Shown piece by piece: positions 1-7,446 of a DNA stretch of 64,000 nucleotides; within the stretch, counting starts at the first letter, position 1, and the number at the start of each line of letters is the position of its first letter. The notes under the pieces are model-generated. The model saw only the letters and a list, made by a program, of their open reading frames with translations. It was not told the origin of the DNA and made no database searches. Both the position numbers and the translations under genes were made by a program. Origin of the DNA: G020344215 sp039586575 (GTDB lineage Bacteria; Gemmatimonadota; Gemmatimonadetes; Palauibacterales; KS3-K002); the NCBI GenBank assembly GCA_039586575.1, contig JBDHKD010000014.1:1-64000 (forward strand), read 5' to 3'.

Positions 1-51
1 AGAAAAGGCGGCGACGGAATAGCACTGCTCCCTATCTTCCGTCTGCCGCCC

Positions 52-83
52 ACTGACCTACTGACCTACTGACCTACTGACCT
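52..83. repeat. Four tandem copies of octamer ACTGACCT
   Basis: Four perfect head-to-tail copies of ACTGACCT run to the stop codon of the leftward small gene that follows. Read in that gene's direction, the array is AGGTCAGT repeated and begins at its stop codon. Two degenerate copies in the same gene-relative orientation lie after pilC at 21342-21357. Confidence 0.9.
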
Positions 84-336
84 ACTTCTTCTCCCCCGGC
101 GCCTCGCCGTAGGTATCCGTTTTCTCCTTCGGCGGAGGAGGGACCGGCTTCTTCGACCGCCAACCGCGCCGCATCTGGGAGGGCTTGGCGCTCTCCGTCA
201 CCTGGCTCATCAGCTCGTTGATCTCTTTCTCGATCTCGTGGATCCGTAGCTGGCCGACCGCCAGGTTCACACCGCCGCTGCTCACGCCCTGACACACCGT
301 GTGAAACTCGCGGATCTTCTTCAACAGCACGTTCAC
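82..336 (-). CDS. Small hypothetical protein, 84 aa
   Basis: I do not recognise this family. The protein has a helical N-terminal half containing an IHEIEKEINELMSQV stretch that could form a short coiled coil. The C-terminal tail is rich in lysine and proline and ends GEKK. There is no signal peptide or membrane segment. Its start codon overlaps the stop of the upstream small membrane protein by four bases (ATGA type). That overlap is the main reason to accept the pair as real translationally coupled genes. Its stop codon lies at the edge of the ACTGACCT repeat array. Confidence 0.55.
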   Translation of the reverse strand: MNVLLKKIREFHTVCQGVSSGGVNLAVGQLRIHEIEKEINELMSQVTESAKPSQMRRGWRSKKPVPPPPKEKTDTYGEAPGEKK

Positions 337-530
337 CCAGTGGCGGAAGAGGTGATCGGTGCGCCGGCACCTGTCGGCTCTCTGCCGGCCGTCAGGGCGC
401 CGCGTGCCAGGAGTAGGGCGATGAGGAGACCCAGGGCGACGCGCACGCGCGTGTCGTCGACGAATGCCAGGATGACCGCAAGGGCCAACACTTCCAGCAC
501 GATCAGCGGACCGCGAAAACCGTCGTCCAT
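333..530 (-). CDS. Small membrane protein, 65 aa
   Basis: I do not recognise this family. The sequence shows two hydrophobic stretches, about residues 9-24 and 31-47, separated by a short DDTRVR turn, so it probably sits in the membrane as a helical hairpin. The C-terminal 18 residues are polar. It is the first gene of a leftward two-gene unit and overlaps the next gene by four bases. At this size a chance ORF cannot be excluded; the overlap and strong hydrophobic pattern favour a real gene. Confidence 0.5.
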   Translation of the reverse strand: MDDGFRGPLIVLEVLALAVILAFVDDTRVRVALGLLIALLLARGALTAGREPTGAGAPITSSATG

Positions 531-829
531 TGAGCCTCTCCCTTCATGTTTGGCGGAACGAAGGGCCCTAGCGATTCTTCTTATGCGACTTGTTCAGGGA
601 AGAATCAATATAGCCTGCCCGCGAGTGGCGGGCCACCGTGCGCCAGGTTGACGTTGCGGACGCTTACATTCGGTCACACTGACCGAGGCCGCCCCGCGGG
701 ATGGTGGATAAAGCCAAGTAAAAGCAAGGCATTTCGCGTCCGGTTGGTGGCACCGAACCTGCAACGCCCGGTGGGCGCAGGCACACCTCTGCCCCTCAGT
801 CCTGGCCCGTAGCGGCCGAGGTTGGAGCC
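531..829. other. Divergent intergenic region with a small palindrome
   Basis: No gene is recognised between the leftward small genes and the rightward ORF. It contains a perfect inverted repeat CGGTCA-CAC-TGACCG at 671-685 and a second short hairpin, GCCCGC-gagtg-GCGGGC, near 618-634. Either could be an operator or a transcript structure. I found no convincing promoter pair. Confidence 0.4.
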
Positions 830-1246
830 ATTTCAGTCAATCTGGAGATCGAACTCGATCGGGAGGGGTCGCCCGCGACCTATCTCTGGGCTCGCAGGCT
901 AGAGTTCCCCGGCTTCGCGGAGAGCGACGCGGTTAAGGCAGCGATCGAGACGGGTGTGGCGCTAGAGCAGCTGCAATTCGGCCGGGCCCGGCAGTGCTGG
1001 GGTGTGGTGGTGAACGCTGCCAAGGAAGCGGGTCGGGCGGCGCGGCGCGCTGAGCAGACGCCGCGGCGGCTCGTCGCGGACATCGATCGAGTGCGTGAGG
1101 CCATGGAGACGGTGCTGTTCGACGGGCGCCTGCCGCCGGATCTGGCGGCATGGGCTTCTCGTTGCATGGCGAAGATGTGCGCACGCGTACTGGAGCACGC
1201 GCTCCGTGCCTATTGGCAGGACGAGGTCAGCGCCGCCACGGCCTGA
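830..1246 (+). CDS. Hypothetical protein with no standard start codon
   Basis: I do not recognise this family. A GTG at 956 gives a 96-residue protein, but the reading frame upstream looks coding. From about 830 it reads ISVNLEIELDREGS and continues smoothly into the later part. The frame is open from 722 but has no ATG, GTG or TTG before 956. An ATT at 830 sits eight bases after GAGG and may be a rare start. Alternatively the true start is lost through an upstream frameshift or base error. The product (138 aa from ATT) is soluble, mostly helical, and has no signal peptide. Confidence 0.5.
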   Translation: MSVNLEIELDREGSPATYLWARRLEFPGFAESDAVKAAIETGVALEQLQFGRARQCWGVVVNAAKEAGRAARRAEQTPRRLVADIDRVREAMETVLFDGRLPPDLAAWASRCMAKMCARVLEHALRAYWQDEVSAATA

Positions 1247-1359
1247 CCGTTCCCATAATCCCGCCCACGTCAATTCCTCTGACACTTGCCACCCGCCACC
1301 GGCTCGGTAGCTTTTCATTACTTCGTCTGGTGTGGTTACCGTAAGGCCTGGAGGTCTCG

Positions 1360-1974
1360 ATGCTGGACAACGCTTTGAGGGTCGCTCGGCTGGCCGGGTT
1401 TCTCGCCCTCGCTGTCGCTGTGGCGTCTGCCTGCGGTAAGAAGGTACGACGGATCGATCCGGAAACGACCACCGACTTGAGTGGGTTCTGGAATGACACC
1501 GACTCGCGGCTGGTCGCTGAGGACATGATCAACGACTGTCTCACCCACCCTTGGATCCAGCAGCACGTGATGGATTCCGAGGCCAAGCCTGTCGTCATCG
1601 TGGGTATTGTGCGCAACCGCAGCATGGAGCACATAGCCACCGGCACGTTCATCCGCGACCTGGAGCGAGCGTACGTGAACTCCGGGCAGGTCCGCGTCGT
1701 CGCCAACCCGCTCGAGCGTGAAGAGCTGCGGGGGGAACGGCAGGAGCAGCAGGACTGGGCGAGTGAGGAGACACGTAAGCAACTGCGCGAGGAGACCGGT
1801 GCCGACTACATGCTGAACGGCGCCATCGACGTGATCGTGGATAGGGAGGGCGGTCGCGAGGTGAAGTTCTACCAGGTCGACCTCTTCTTGACGAACATCG
1901 AGAGCAACGAGCGCGTCTGGATCGGTCAGACGAAGATCAAGAAGGAGATCTCCCGCGGCAGCGTTGGCCTGTAG
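1360..1974 (+). CDS. lpoB: LpoB-type penicillin-binding protein activator lipoprotein
   Basis: The product is an outer-membrane lipoprotein of the LpoB (YcfM) family, which activates a bifunctional penicillin-binding protein during peptidoglycan synthesis in enterobacteria. A signal peptide ends in VASAC, giving lipidated Cys25. The family hallmark DLSGFWNDTDSRLVAEDM follows at about residues 40-57, and the GADYMLNGAI and VWIGQTKIKKE stretches fit the C-terminal domain. A GGAGG ribosome site precedes the ATG. The next gene, a COG3014-like lipoprotein, starts three bases after the stop, a pairing seen elsewhere for this family. The family assignment is firm; the partner in this organism is inferred. 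Confidence 0.88.
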   Translation: MLDNALRVARLAGFLALAVAVASACGKKVRRIDPETTTDLSGFWNDTDSRLVAEDMINDCLTHPWIQQHVMDSEAKPVVIVGIVRNRSMEHIATGTFIRDLERAYVNSGQVRVVANPLEREELRGERQEQQDWASEETRKQLREETGADYMLNGAIDVIVDREGGREVKFYQVDLFLTNIESNERVWIGQTKIKKEISRGSVGL

Positions 1975-1976
1975 CC

Positions 1977-3404
1977 ATGCGTTGCAAGGCGGCCCTTGTT
2001 GTCGCGGGCCCTCTATGGCTGGCGGGCTGTGCGGGCCACGCCGGCACCATGCACGATGTGCGCGCGGCCCTGCTGCGGAACGATCTGGAGGAGGCCCGTG
2101 CCATCCTCGCCGACGCCGGCCGCGGGACGGATGACCTCTTGTTCGCGCTGGAAGACGGCCTGCTTCTCCACTACGCCGGCGATCCCGAGCTTAGCAACTC
2201 GCGTTTCGAGTTCGCGGAACAGCGCGTCGATGACCTGTACACCAAGAGCATCACGCGAGCCGTCGTCTCGCTCGTCACCTCCGACCTGATTCTTAGGTTC
2301 GAGCCGCGCGGTATCGAGAATTTCTTGGTCAACTACTACCGGGCGCTGAACTACCTGGAGCTCGACGAGCCGGAGGCGGCGTGGGTCGAGTGGCGCAAGC
2401 TCGCCACCAAGCTTCAGTTCAGCCGTGAGCAAGGTGACGCCGTCTACCGCGCCCCGCCGTTCTTCGACTACCTGTGCGGGCTCGGTCTGGAGTCGGACGA
2501 CCCCAACGACGCCTATATCTCGCTGCGGCTCGCCGAGGCCGGCTACTACCGGCAGGGTATAGCGCCACCGGGCCAGCTGCTCGGTGATCTCATGCGGCTC
2601 GCCCATTCGCTGGGCTTCGCCGATCACATCGACGTCTATCGCAGCCGCTACGGCGACGAAGCACAGTGGCCGAGCGGGCCCGACGACGCCGGGGCATCGT
2701 TCACCGGGGGCCGTGCCGATTGGGGCGAGATCGTCGTGCTGGTCGAGGACGGCCTGGTCGCTCCGATCCTCGAGCTGGACGCCTACATCCCGATCACGAG
2801 GGAGCGATCCAAGGTCGCGCGCGGAGATGATCGCGACTTGCAGCTCGATCTCGCCCAGGCACTGGCCTGGGAGTACCGGCGGGGGGACTACTTAGGCGTC
2901 ACCGAGAGCTACGTGGGCGAGAGAGAGATCTCCTATGTGCTGCCGATGTCGTTCCCGGTCTACGGCGAGGGCGACCCTGCCTTCCACAGTTTGGCGGCGG
3001 TTGCGGGAGGCAACACCGCGGTGGCACAGCCGATCCTGGGCATCAGCGCGTTGCAGCGGCAAGTGTTCGAGGATCACCTGCTGGGCACTTTCGCGAAGAC
3101 GATCGCTCGGGCGATGGTGAAGTACGCGCTGGCGGCAGCGTTGAAGGAAGAGGCGGAAGAGGAGGGCGGGGAGGCGGCCGGCGAGGTGGTCGGCTTCTTG
3201 GCCAACGTGGTGAACGTGGCGACCGAGCGTGCCGACACGCGGGCCTGGCTGGGCCTGCCCGACCGCATCTGGATGGCTCGCCTCAGGGTGCCAGCGGGCC
3301 GCCACGAGGTTCGCATCCTGATCGACGGGGGAGAGGAGATTCCCGTTGGTACGCTCGACGTGCGCGGCGGCGAGCGCCGCTTCCTGGGCTACCGCGTCTT
3401 CTGA
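1977..3404 (+). CDS. COG3014-like TPR-type lipoprotein
   Basis: This is a 475-residue lipoprotein with lipobox LAGC and Cys18. The N-terminal half is helical with repeat-like segments (residues about 25-180, including EEARAILADAG and YYRALNYLELDEPEAAWVEW), resembling tetratricopeptide repeats. The C-terminal half contains YVLPMSFPVY and a helical KTIARAMVKYALAAALKEE stretch. This layout matches my recollection of the COG3014 proteins encoded beside LpoB homologues. It lies three bases after lpoB in the same operon, so a role in peptidoglycan synthesis or outer-membrane lipoprotein function is inferred from context only. Confidence 0.65.
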   Translation: MRCKAALVVAGPLWLAGCAGHAGTMHDVRAALLRNDLEEARAILADAGRGTDDLLFALEDGLLLHYAGDPELSNSRFEFAEQRVDDLYTKSITRAVVSLVTSDLILRFEPRGIENFLVNYYRALNYLELDEPEAAWVEWRKLATKLQFSREQGDAVYRAPPFFDYLCGLGLESDDPNDAYISLRLAEAGYYRQGIAPPGQLLGDLMRLAHSLGFADHIDVYRSRYGDEAQWPSGPDDAGASFTGGRADWGEIVVLVEDGLVAPILELDAYIPITRERSKVARGDDRDLQLDLAQALAWEYRRGDYLGVTESYVGEREISYVLPMSFPVYGEGDPAFHSLAAVAGGNTAVAQPILGISALQRQVFEDHLLGTFAKTIARAMVKYALAAALKEEAEEEGGEAAGEVVGFLANVVNVATERADTRAWLGLPDRIWMARLRVPAGRHEVRILIDGGEEIPVGTLDVRGGERRFLGYRVF

Positions 3405-3419
3405 GGTCACGGGACAACT

Positions 3420-4790
3420 GTGATTAGTCGGTTCTCACGTCTCGTCCTGAAGGCGACGATGTGGGCGCTCGATCGCTTCTATGAGGTCGGGCAGCTGGGC
3501 CGGAGCATTCCGGACGGGCCGGTGCTGGTCATCGCCAATCATCCCAACAGCCTGATGGACGGACTGGTTGTGCTGAAGATCGCCGGTCGGCGCGTGCGGC
3601 CGCTCGCCCGGGCACCGCTCTTCGGGCAGCCGCTGCTCGGGCACTTGCTCAAGGGACTGGCTGCCCTGCCGATCTACCGGCCTCAGGACTTCCCCGGTGA
3701 GACTTGGAAGAACGATGAGACCTTCAAGTCGGCCGTCGCGGCGCTGCTGCGCCACGAAGCGGTGCTCATCTTTCCGGAGGGACTGAGTCACTCAGGGGCG
3801 CGCATCGCCAGGATGAAGACCGGTGCGGCCCGCCTCGCCTTCGAGGCGGAGGAGGCGGCGGGCTGGAGTCTCGGCCTGCGGGTCGTTCCGGTCGGGCTCA
3901 CCTACCACCGCAAGCACGCCTTCCGCGGGCGCGTTGCCGCCGCGGTCGGCCGGCCGTTCGAGGTGGCCGGCTGGCAAGAGCTGCGGCAGCGAGACGAGTG
4001 GAGTGCCGTCGAGTCCCTGACCGGCGCCATGCGGGACGCGCTCGAGCTTGTCACTCTCAACCTCCCGAGCGATGAGGACCGCAGCCTGCTGGTCGTCGCC
4101 GAGGCTCTCTACGCAGCCGAGAAGCAGCTCGCGAAGCCGCGCAGCCGCGAGCCGCTGGCGCCACGCCTCCCTCGGCTGCAGCAGTTCGCGCAGGCCGTCG
4201 CCTGGCTGCACATGAGCGATCCTGATCGTTACGACCAGCTCACCTTTTCGGTGCGTGCTTACCAACAGCTGCTGCGCTCGCTCGGCGTCGCTGAGGGCGA
4301 GCTGCCGCCGCGCTTCGCCCCGCTCGGCGTTCTGCGTTACACGCTGACACAGGTCTTCATCTTGCTCGTCGGCCTCCCCGTCGCGGCCATCGGCACCGTC
4401 GCCTGGTATCTCCCCTTCACGTCCCCCCGCGTCACGCTGACCGTCTACCGACCCGCCTACGAGGCAGTCGCTTCGATGAAGCTGGCTACCGCGTTGCTCG
4501 CCTTCCCCCTCATGTATGCGCTCTGGCTCGCCGTCGCCTGGTTGGGTGGCGGCCTCATCCCGCTCGTCCTCGCCGCCGTCGCCCTCCCCATCACCGGTCT
4601 CGTGGCGCTCCGCTGGCGCGACCGCTGGAGCCGGCTGCGCGAGGACGCTCGCATCTTCTGGCGCGCGATTCGCCAGAAAGAGCTGCGCGATCAGTTAGTC
4701 AACCGCCGGCGGGCCCTGGTCGCCGAGTTCGATGAGCTCGCCAACCACTGGCAGGCGGAGCAACACGCGCGGCGGCAGCAAACCTCTTGA
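3420..4790 (+). CDS. PlsC-like membrane acyltransferase
   Basis: The protein belongs to the glycerophospholipid acyltransferase (PlsC/AGPAT) superfamily. Motif I appears as NHPNSLMD (His41, Asp47), the HX5D spacing common in this subfamily rather than HX4D. Motif III is FPEGLSHS at about residue 118. The C-terminal third has two or three hydrophobic segments (about residues 310-400), followed by a basic tail. The start is GTG, 15 bases after the preceding lipoprotein gene, with GAGGT upstream. It probably acylates a lysophospholipid or related glycerolipid at the inner membrane; the substrate cannot be read from sequence. Confidence 0.8.
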   Translation: MISRFSRLVLKATMWALDRFYEVGQLGRSIPDGPVLVIANHPNSLMDGLVVLKIAGRRVRPLARAPLFGQPLLGHLLKGLAALPIYRPQDFPGETWKNDETFKSAVAALLRHEAVLIFPEGLSHSGARIARMKTGAARLAFEAEEAAGWSLGLRVVPVGLTYHRKHAFRGRVAAAVGRPFEVAGWQELRQRDEWSAVESLTGAMRDALELVTLNLPSDEDRSLLVVAEALYAAEKQLAKPRSREPLAPRLPRLQQFAQAVAWLHMSDPDRYDQLTFSVRAYQQLLRSLGVAEGELPPRFAPLGVLRYTLTQVFILLVGLPVAAIGTVAWYLPFTSPRVTLTVYRPAYEAVASMKLATALLAFPLMYALWLAVAWLGGGLIPLVLAAVALPITGLVALRWRDRWSRLREDARIFWRAIRQKELRDQLVNRRRALVAEFDELANHWQAEQHARRQQTS

Positions 4791-5062
4791 CCCGAAACTG
4801 CCGGTCCGGCCGCGCCAAGCGTCTCCGGTCCAACGACTTCGACGCTTCGCGCGCTCGGTCAAAGTTACCGGCCAAAAGGGGTGGGCGCCGGCCGTTCTGT
4901 CCGACCCTATCGGATGTTGTGAAGGATACAGAAATGCCTAACTTATTATGGCGAGTGTGATTAGAGCCGGCGCCGCTCCACCGGAGTCGCTGGCAGAGTT
5001 CGTGCCCTGTGCCGACCCGACCGGGAGCGTTCGCTCAACTGCGACGCGAGGAGTACAGGGCG
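4791..5062. other. Intergenic region, no gene recognised
   Basis: About 270 bases separate the acyltransferase from the next gene. An AT-richer stretch near 4915-4965 is a plausible promoter area, but I cannot assign clear -35 and -10 boxes. A GTG at 5009 would extend the next gene upstream. Confidence 0.35.
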
Positions 5063-5584
5063 ATGGGAAGCATGTGGAGCCGTAACAACGTGGTTTGGCT
5101 GAGGCGGCGCTGGGCGTGCCGGGAGGATGATCCGGGGCGCGAGGCGCGGCTCAGTCCATCGTCCAGTACGGCCGGGCGGCGTAGCCACGCCGACGCCGTG
5201 CGGCACGAGTTACTCGCCGGGTCGATCGTCGTCGAGTGCCCGCACCGCGGCTGCGCCGGGATGCTGCTGACGGGTTCGCGGGAGATCGAGTGGCCAGGGG
5301 GAACGGGCGCGCGGCTGACCTTTCGCTGCACGAGGGAGCCGCAGTCGCACGAGGTCGTGGTGACGATGGATCCGTACACGCCGGAAGAGGTTGAGAGCTT
5401 GAAGGCATTGCTGTATCGTGGCGAGCAGTTGGCGTGCGTGCGATGCGGAACGGTCCTGAGTTTGGGATCGCAGTCATCGCAAGATGGGTGGGCCAAGTCG
5501 CTCGACAGCGACGCGGCGTTCTATTGCTCCTGGTGTGGCGTGAAGTGGGTGGCACCTACCGAGTTGACCCGGCGGGCCAGCTAA
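5063..5584 (+). CDS. Hypothetical zinc-ribbon-like protein
   Basis: I do not recognise this family. The C-terminal 120 residues carry three cysteine pairs: CPHRGC, CVRCG and CSWCG. The last two could form one zinc ribbon. The chosen ATG has GAGGAG nine bases upstream; an in-frame GTG at 5009 would add 18 residues and has no better ribosome site. The first 50 residues are rich in arginine and serine and look disordered. There is no signal peptide or membrane segment. The next gene, a degenerate GGDEF protein, starts 28 bases later, so the two are probably co-transcribed. Confidence 0.6.
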   Translation: MGSMWSRNNVVWLRRRWACREDDPGREARLSPSSSTAGRRSHADAVRHELLAGSIVVECPHRGCAGMLLTGSREIEWPGGTGARLTFRCTREPQSHEVVVTMDPYTPEEVESLKALLYRGEQLACVRCGTVLSLGSQSSQDGWAKSLDSDAAFYCSWCGVKWVAPTELTRRAS

Positions 5585-5612
5585 TGCCGGCCTCTACAAG
5601 GAGCCCTGCATC

Positions 5613-6362
5613 ATGAAAGTGGAGAAGGCGGCGGCGCAGGATCTTCGCGGCATCGCGGCGAATACGGTGAGGGACCTCGCCCTCGGCTTGCGATTGGCCC
5701 TGCTACGCATGGAGAGCTTCGAGCCAGGACAAGGGAAGGACGCAGCCCGGGAGCTGGCTGAGCAACTCTCCGCTTCGGCGCGACGCGCGGTTGAGCTTTA
5801 CTACCTCGAGTCGCTGACGCAGGCGGTCGCCGTCAGTGAGGGTCCACTGCAGGTGCGGAGGAAGAGCGAGCTGGACTTCCTGAGTCAGGATGACCCGATG
5901 GAAATCCAGCGGCTGAAGAGCGACGTGACCGGCTGTTACAACAGGGTCGGCTTCACTCTGCTGTTGGAGTGTGAGCTGGAGCGGGCCAGACGCCGCAAGG
6001 TCCCGCTTTCACTGGCGCTCTTCAAGCTGGACCCGCCGGATGATCGGTTGGTGCGCGAGGTGGCCAAGCAGGGACGTGAGTGCTGCCGACTGCTCGACGT
6101 GCTGGGCATCTTCGAGAACCGTGCCATCGCTATGCTGCTGCCCGACACGGGGCCCGAGGGTACCCAGGTCGCCGCGCAGCGCGTCCTCTCGTCCTACCTC
6201 TCGGCCCGCGAGCTCGATGGGGACGCGGGCAGCGAGCGGCTGCTGGTGGGTGTGGCCAGCCATCCGGACGACGGCGAGGAGGCGAACGATCTCCTGGTTA
6301 GAGCCGACGAGCGGGCGGGTGGCGTGTCACTGCTGGAAGAGACCCTCGAGATCGGGGGCTAG
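5613..6362 (+). CDS. Degenerate GGDEF-domain protein
   Basis: The C-terminal 150 residues align by eye with a GGDEF domain: DVTGCYNRVGFTLLLECELE matches the usual D-LTGLYNR-F---L--EL opening and ARRRKVPLSLALF the next strand. Where active diguanylate cyclases have the GGDEF signature, this protein has a sequence around FENRAIAMLLPDTG with no GGDEF or similar. The metal-binding and catalytic residues are therefore missing. It is unlikely to make cyclic di-GMP and may be a nucleotide sensor or scaffold. The N-terminal 90 residues are helical, with no membrane segment or signal peptide. Confidence 0.65.
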   Translation: MKVEKAAAQDLRGIAANTVRDLALGLRLALLRMESFEPGQGKDAARELAEQLSASARRAVELYYLESLTQAVAVSEGPLQVRRKSELDFLSQDDPMEIQRLKSDVTGCYNRVGFTLLLECELERARRRKVPLSLALFKLDPPDDRLVREVAKQGRECCRLLDVLGIFENRAIAMLLPDTGPEGTQVAAQRVLSSYLSARELDGDAGSERLLVGVASHPDDGEEANDLLVRADERAGGVSLLEETLEIGG

Positions 6363-6375
6363 CGAGCGCTCGAGC

Positions 6376-7446
6376 CTACGTCTTGGTCCGCGCCAGTAGC
6401 ACGATCCCCACTCCCAAGAACAGCGTGTTCGGTATCCATGCCGCCAAGGTGGGTGGCAGGACACCGCCGGCGCCCATCCCCTGGGCGATACGGACGCTGA
6501 TCAGGTAGAGCAGCACCGTCGCCAGGGCGATGCCGATGCCCATGGCCGGCCCGCGCCTGCCGGTGCTCATCCCCAGCGCCGAGCCGAAGAGAACGACTAT
6601 CAGGCAGGCGATTGGAAAGGCGATCTTCAAGGCGCGATCGACGATCAGCTTGCGGGCGTCACCGCCGGACCGTTTGATCGAATCGATGAACTGGCCGAGC
6701 TCCTGGTAGTTCATCTCCTCGGGGTCCTTGGGTTCGGCCAGCAAATCCTGGGGCGTCTCTGAGAAATCGCGCTGGTACAACGTGTCGAACGCGAACGTCA
6801 CCGCTCGATCCTTGGCGGGGAAGATGTGCAGATAGCCGTTGACCAGCTGCCAGCGTCCTTCGTCCCAGCGGGCGTCGGGCGCGTAGATACGATAGGTCGG
6901 ATACTCGAGGCCGGTCCCCTCCCGGTCGATTACGATGTCGCTGATGATTCCCGTGGTCGAGATCAGCCGCCGTATCGTGTACGCGCGTCCACCGTCGGCA
7001 CCGTATACGAACGTGGTGCGGACCGTGCGGGTCGATCGGCCCCGCTCGCCCAGGGTCTCCGCTCGCAGCCGGTTGGTCACCGGCACCAATTCGCCCAGCC
7101 CGAGGCCCACCACGCTGAGCAGCGCGGCGAGCAGGACGATCGGAGCGATGATCCGGTAGAAGCTGACGCCGCTCGCCTTCGCGGCGGTGATCTCGAAGTT
7201 GCGGCTCATCAGCGCGACCGTAAACACCGCACCGAACAGGCTGGCGACCGGGAAGGAGAGCCCCATCTGGTACGGGAAGTCGTAGAGATAGGCGAGCAGT
7301 ATCTGCTGCGCCGTCAGGCCCCTGGCCAGGTACGTGTCGAGATCATCGGTGAGCTTGATGATCATGAACATCAGGGGCGCTCCGAACACGCAGATGAACC
7401 ACACCTTCAGGTAAAGGCCAGCGACATAGCGATCGAGCGTCCTCAT
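6376..7446 (-). CDS. lptG: LPS export ABC transporter permease LptG
   Basis: LptG is one of the two inner-membrane permeases of the LptB2FG transporter, which extracts lipopolysaccharide from the inner membrane and passes it to the LptC-LptA bridge. The 356-residue protein has the YjgP/YjgQ fold: membrane helices near residues 15-125, a periplasmic domain about 130-270, then three helices including ACLIVVLFGSALGMSTGRRG. Start ATG at 7446 (MRTLDRYVAGLYLKV) is preferred over longer frames because it overlaps the lptF stop by four bases (ATGA). Which gene is F and which is G is judged from gene order and sequence and could be reversed. Confidence 0.85.
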   Translation of the reverse strand: MRTLDRYVAGLYLKVWFICVFGAPLMFMIIKLTDDLDTYLARGLTAQQILLAYLYDFPYQMGLSFPVASLFGAVFTVALMSRNFEITAAKASGVSFYRIIAPIVLLAALLSVVGLGLGELVPVTNRLRAETLGERGRSTRTVRTTFVYGADGGRAYTIRRLISTTGIISDIVIDREGTGLEYPTYRIYAPDARWDEGRWQLVNGYLHIFPAKDRAVTFAFDTLYQRDFSETPQDLLAEPKDPEEMNYQELGQFIDSIKRSGGDARKLIVDRALKIAFPIACLIVVLFGSALGMSTGRRGPAMGIGIALATVLLYLISVRIAQGMGAGGVLPPTLAAWIPNTLFLGVGIVLLARTKT

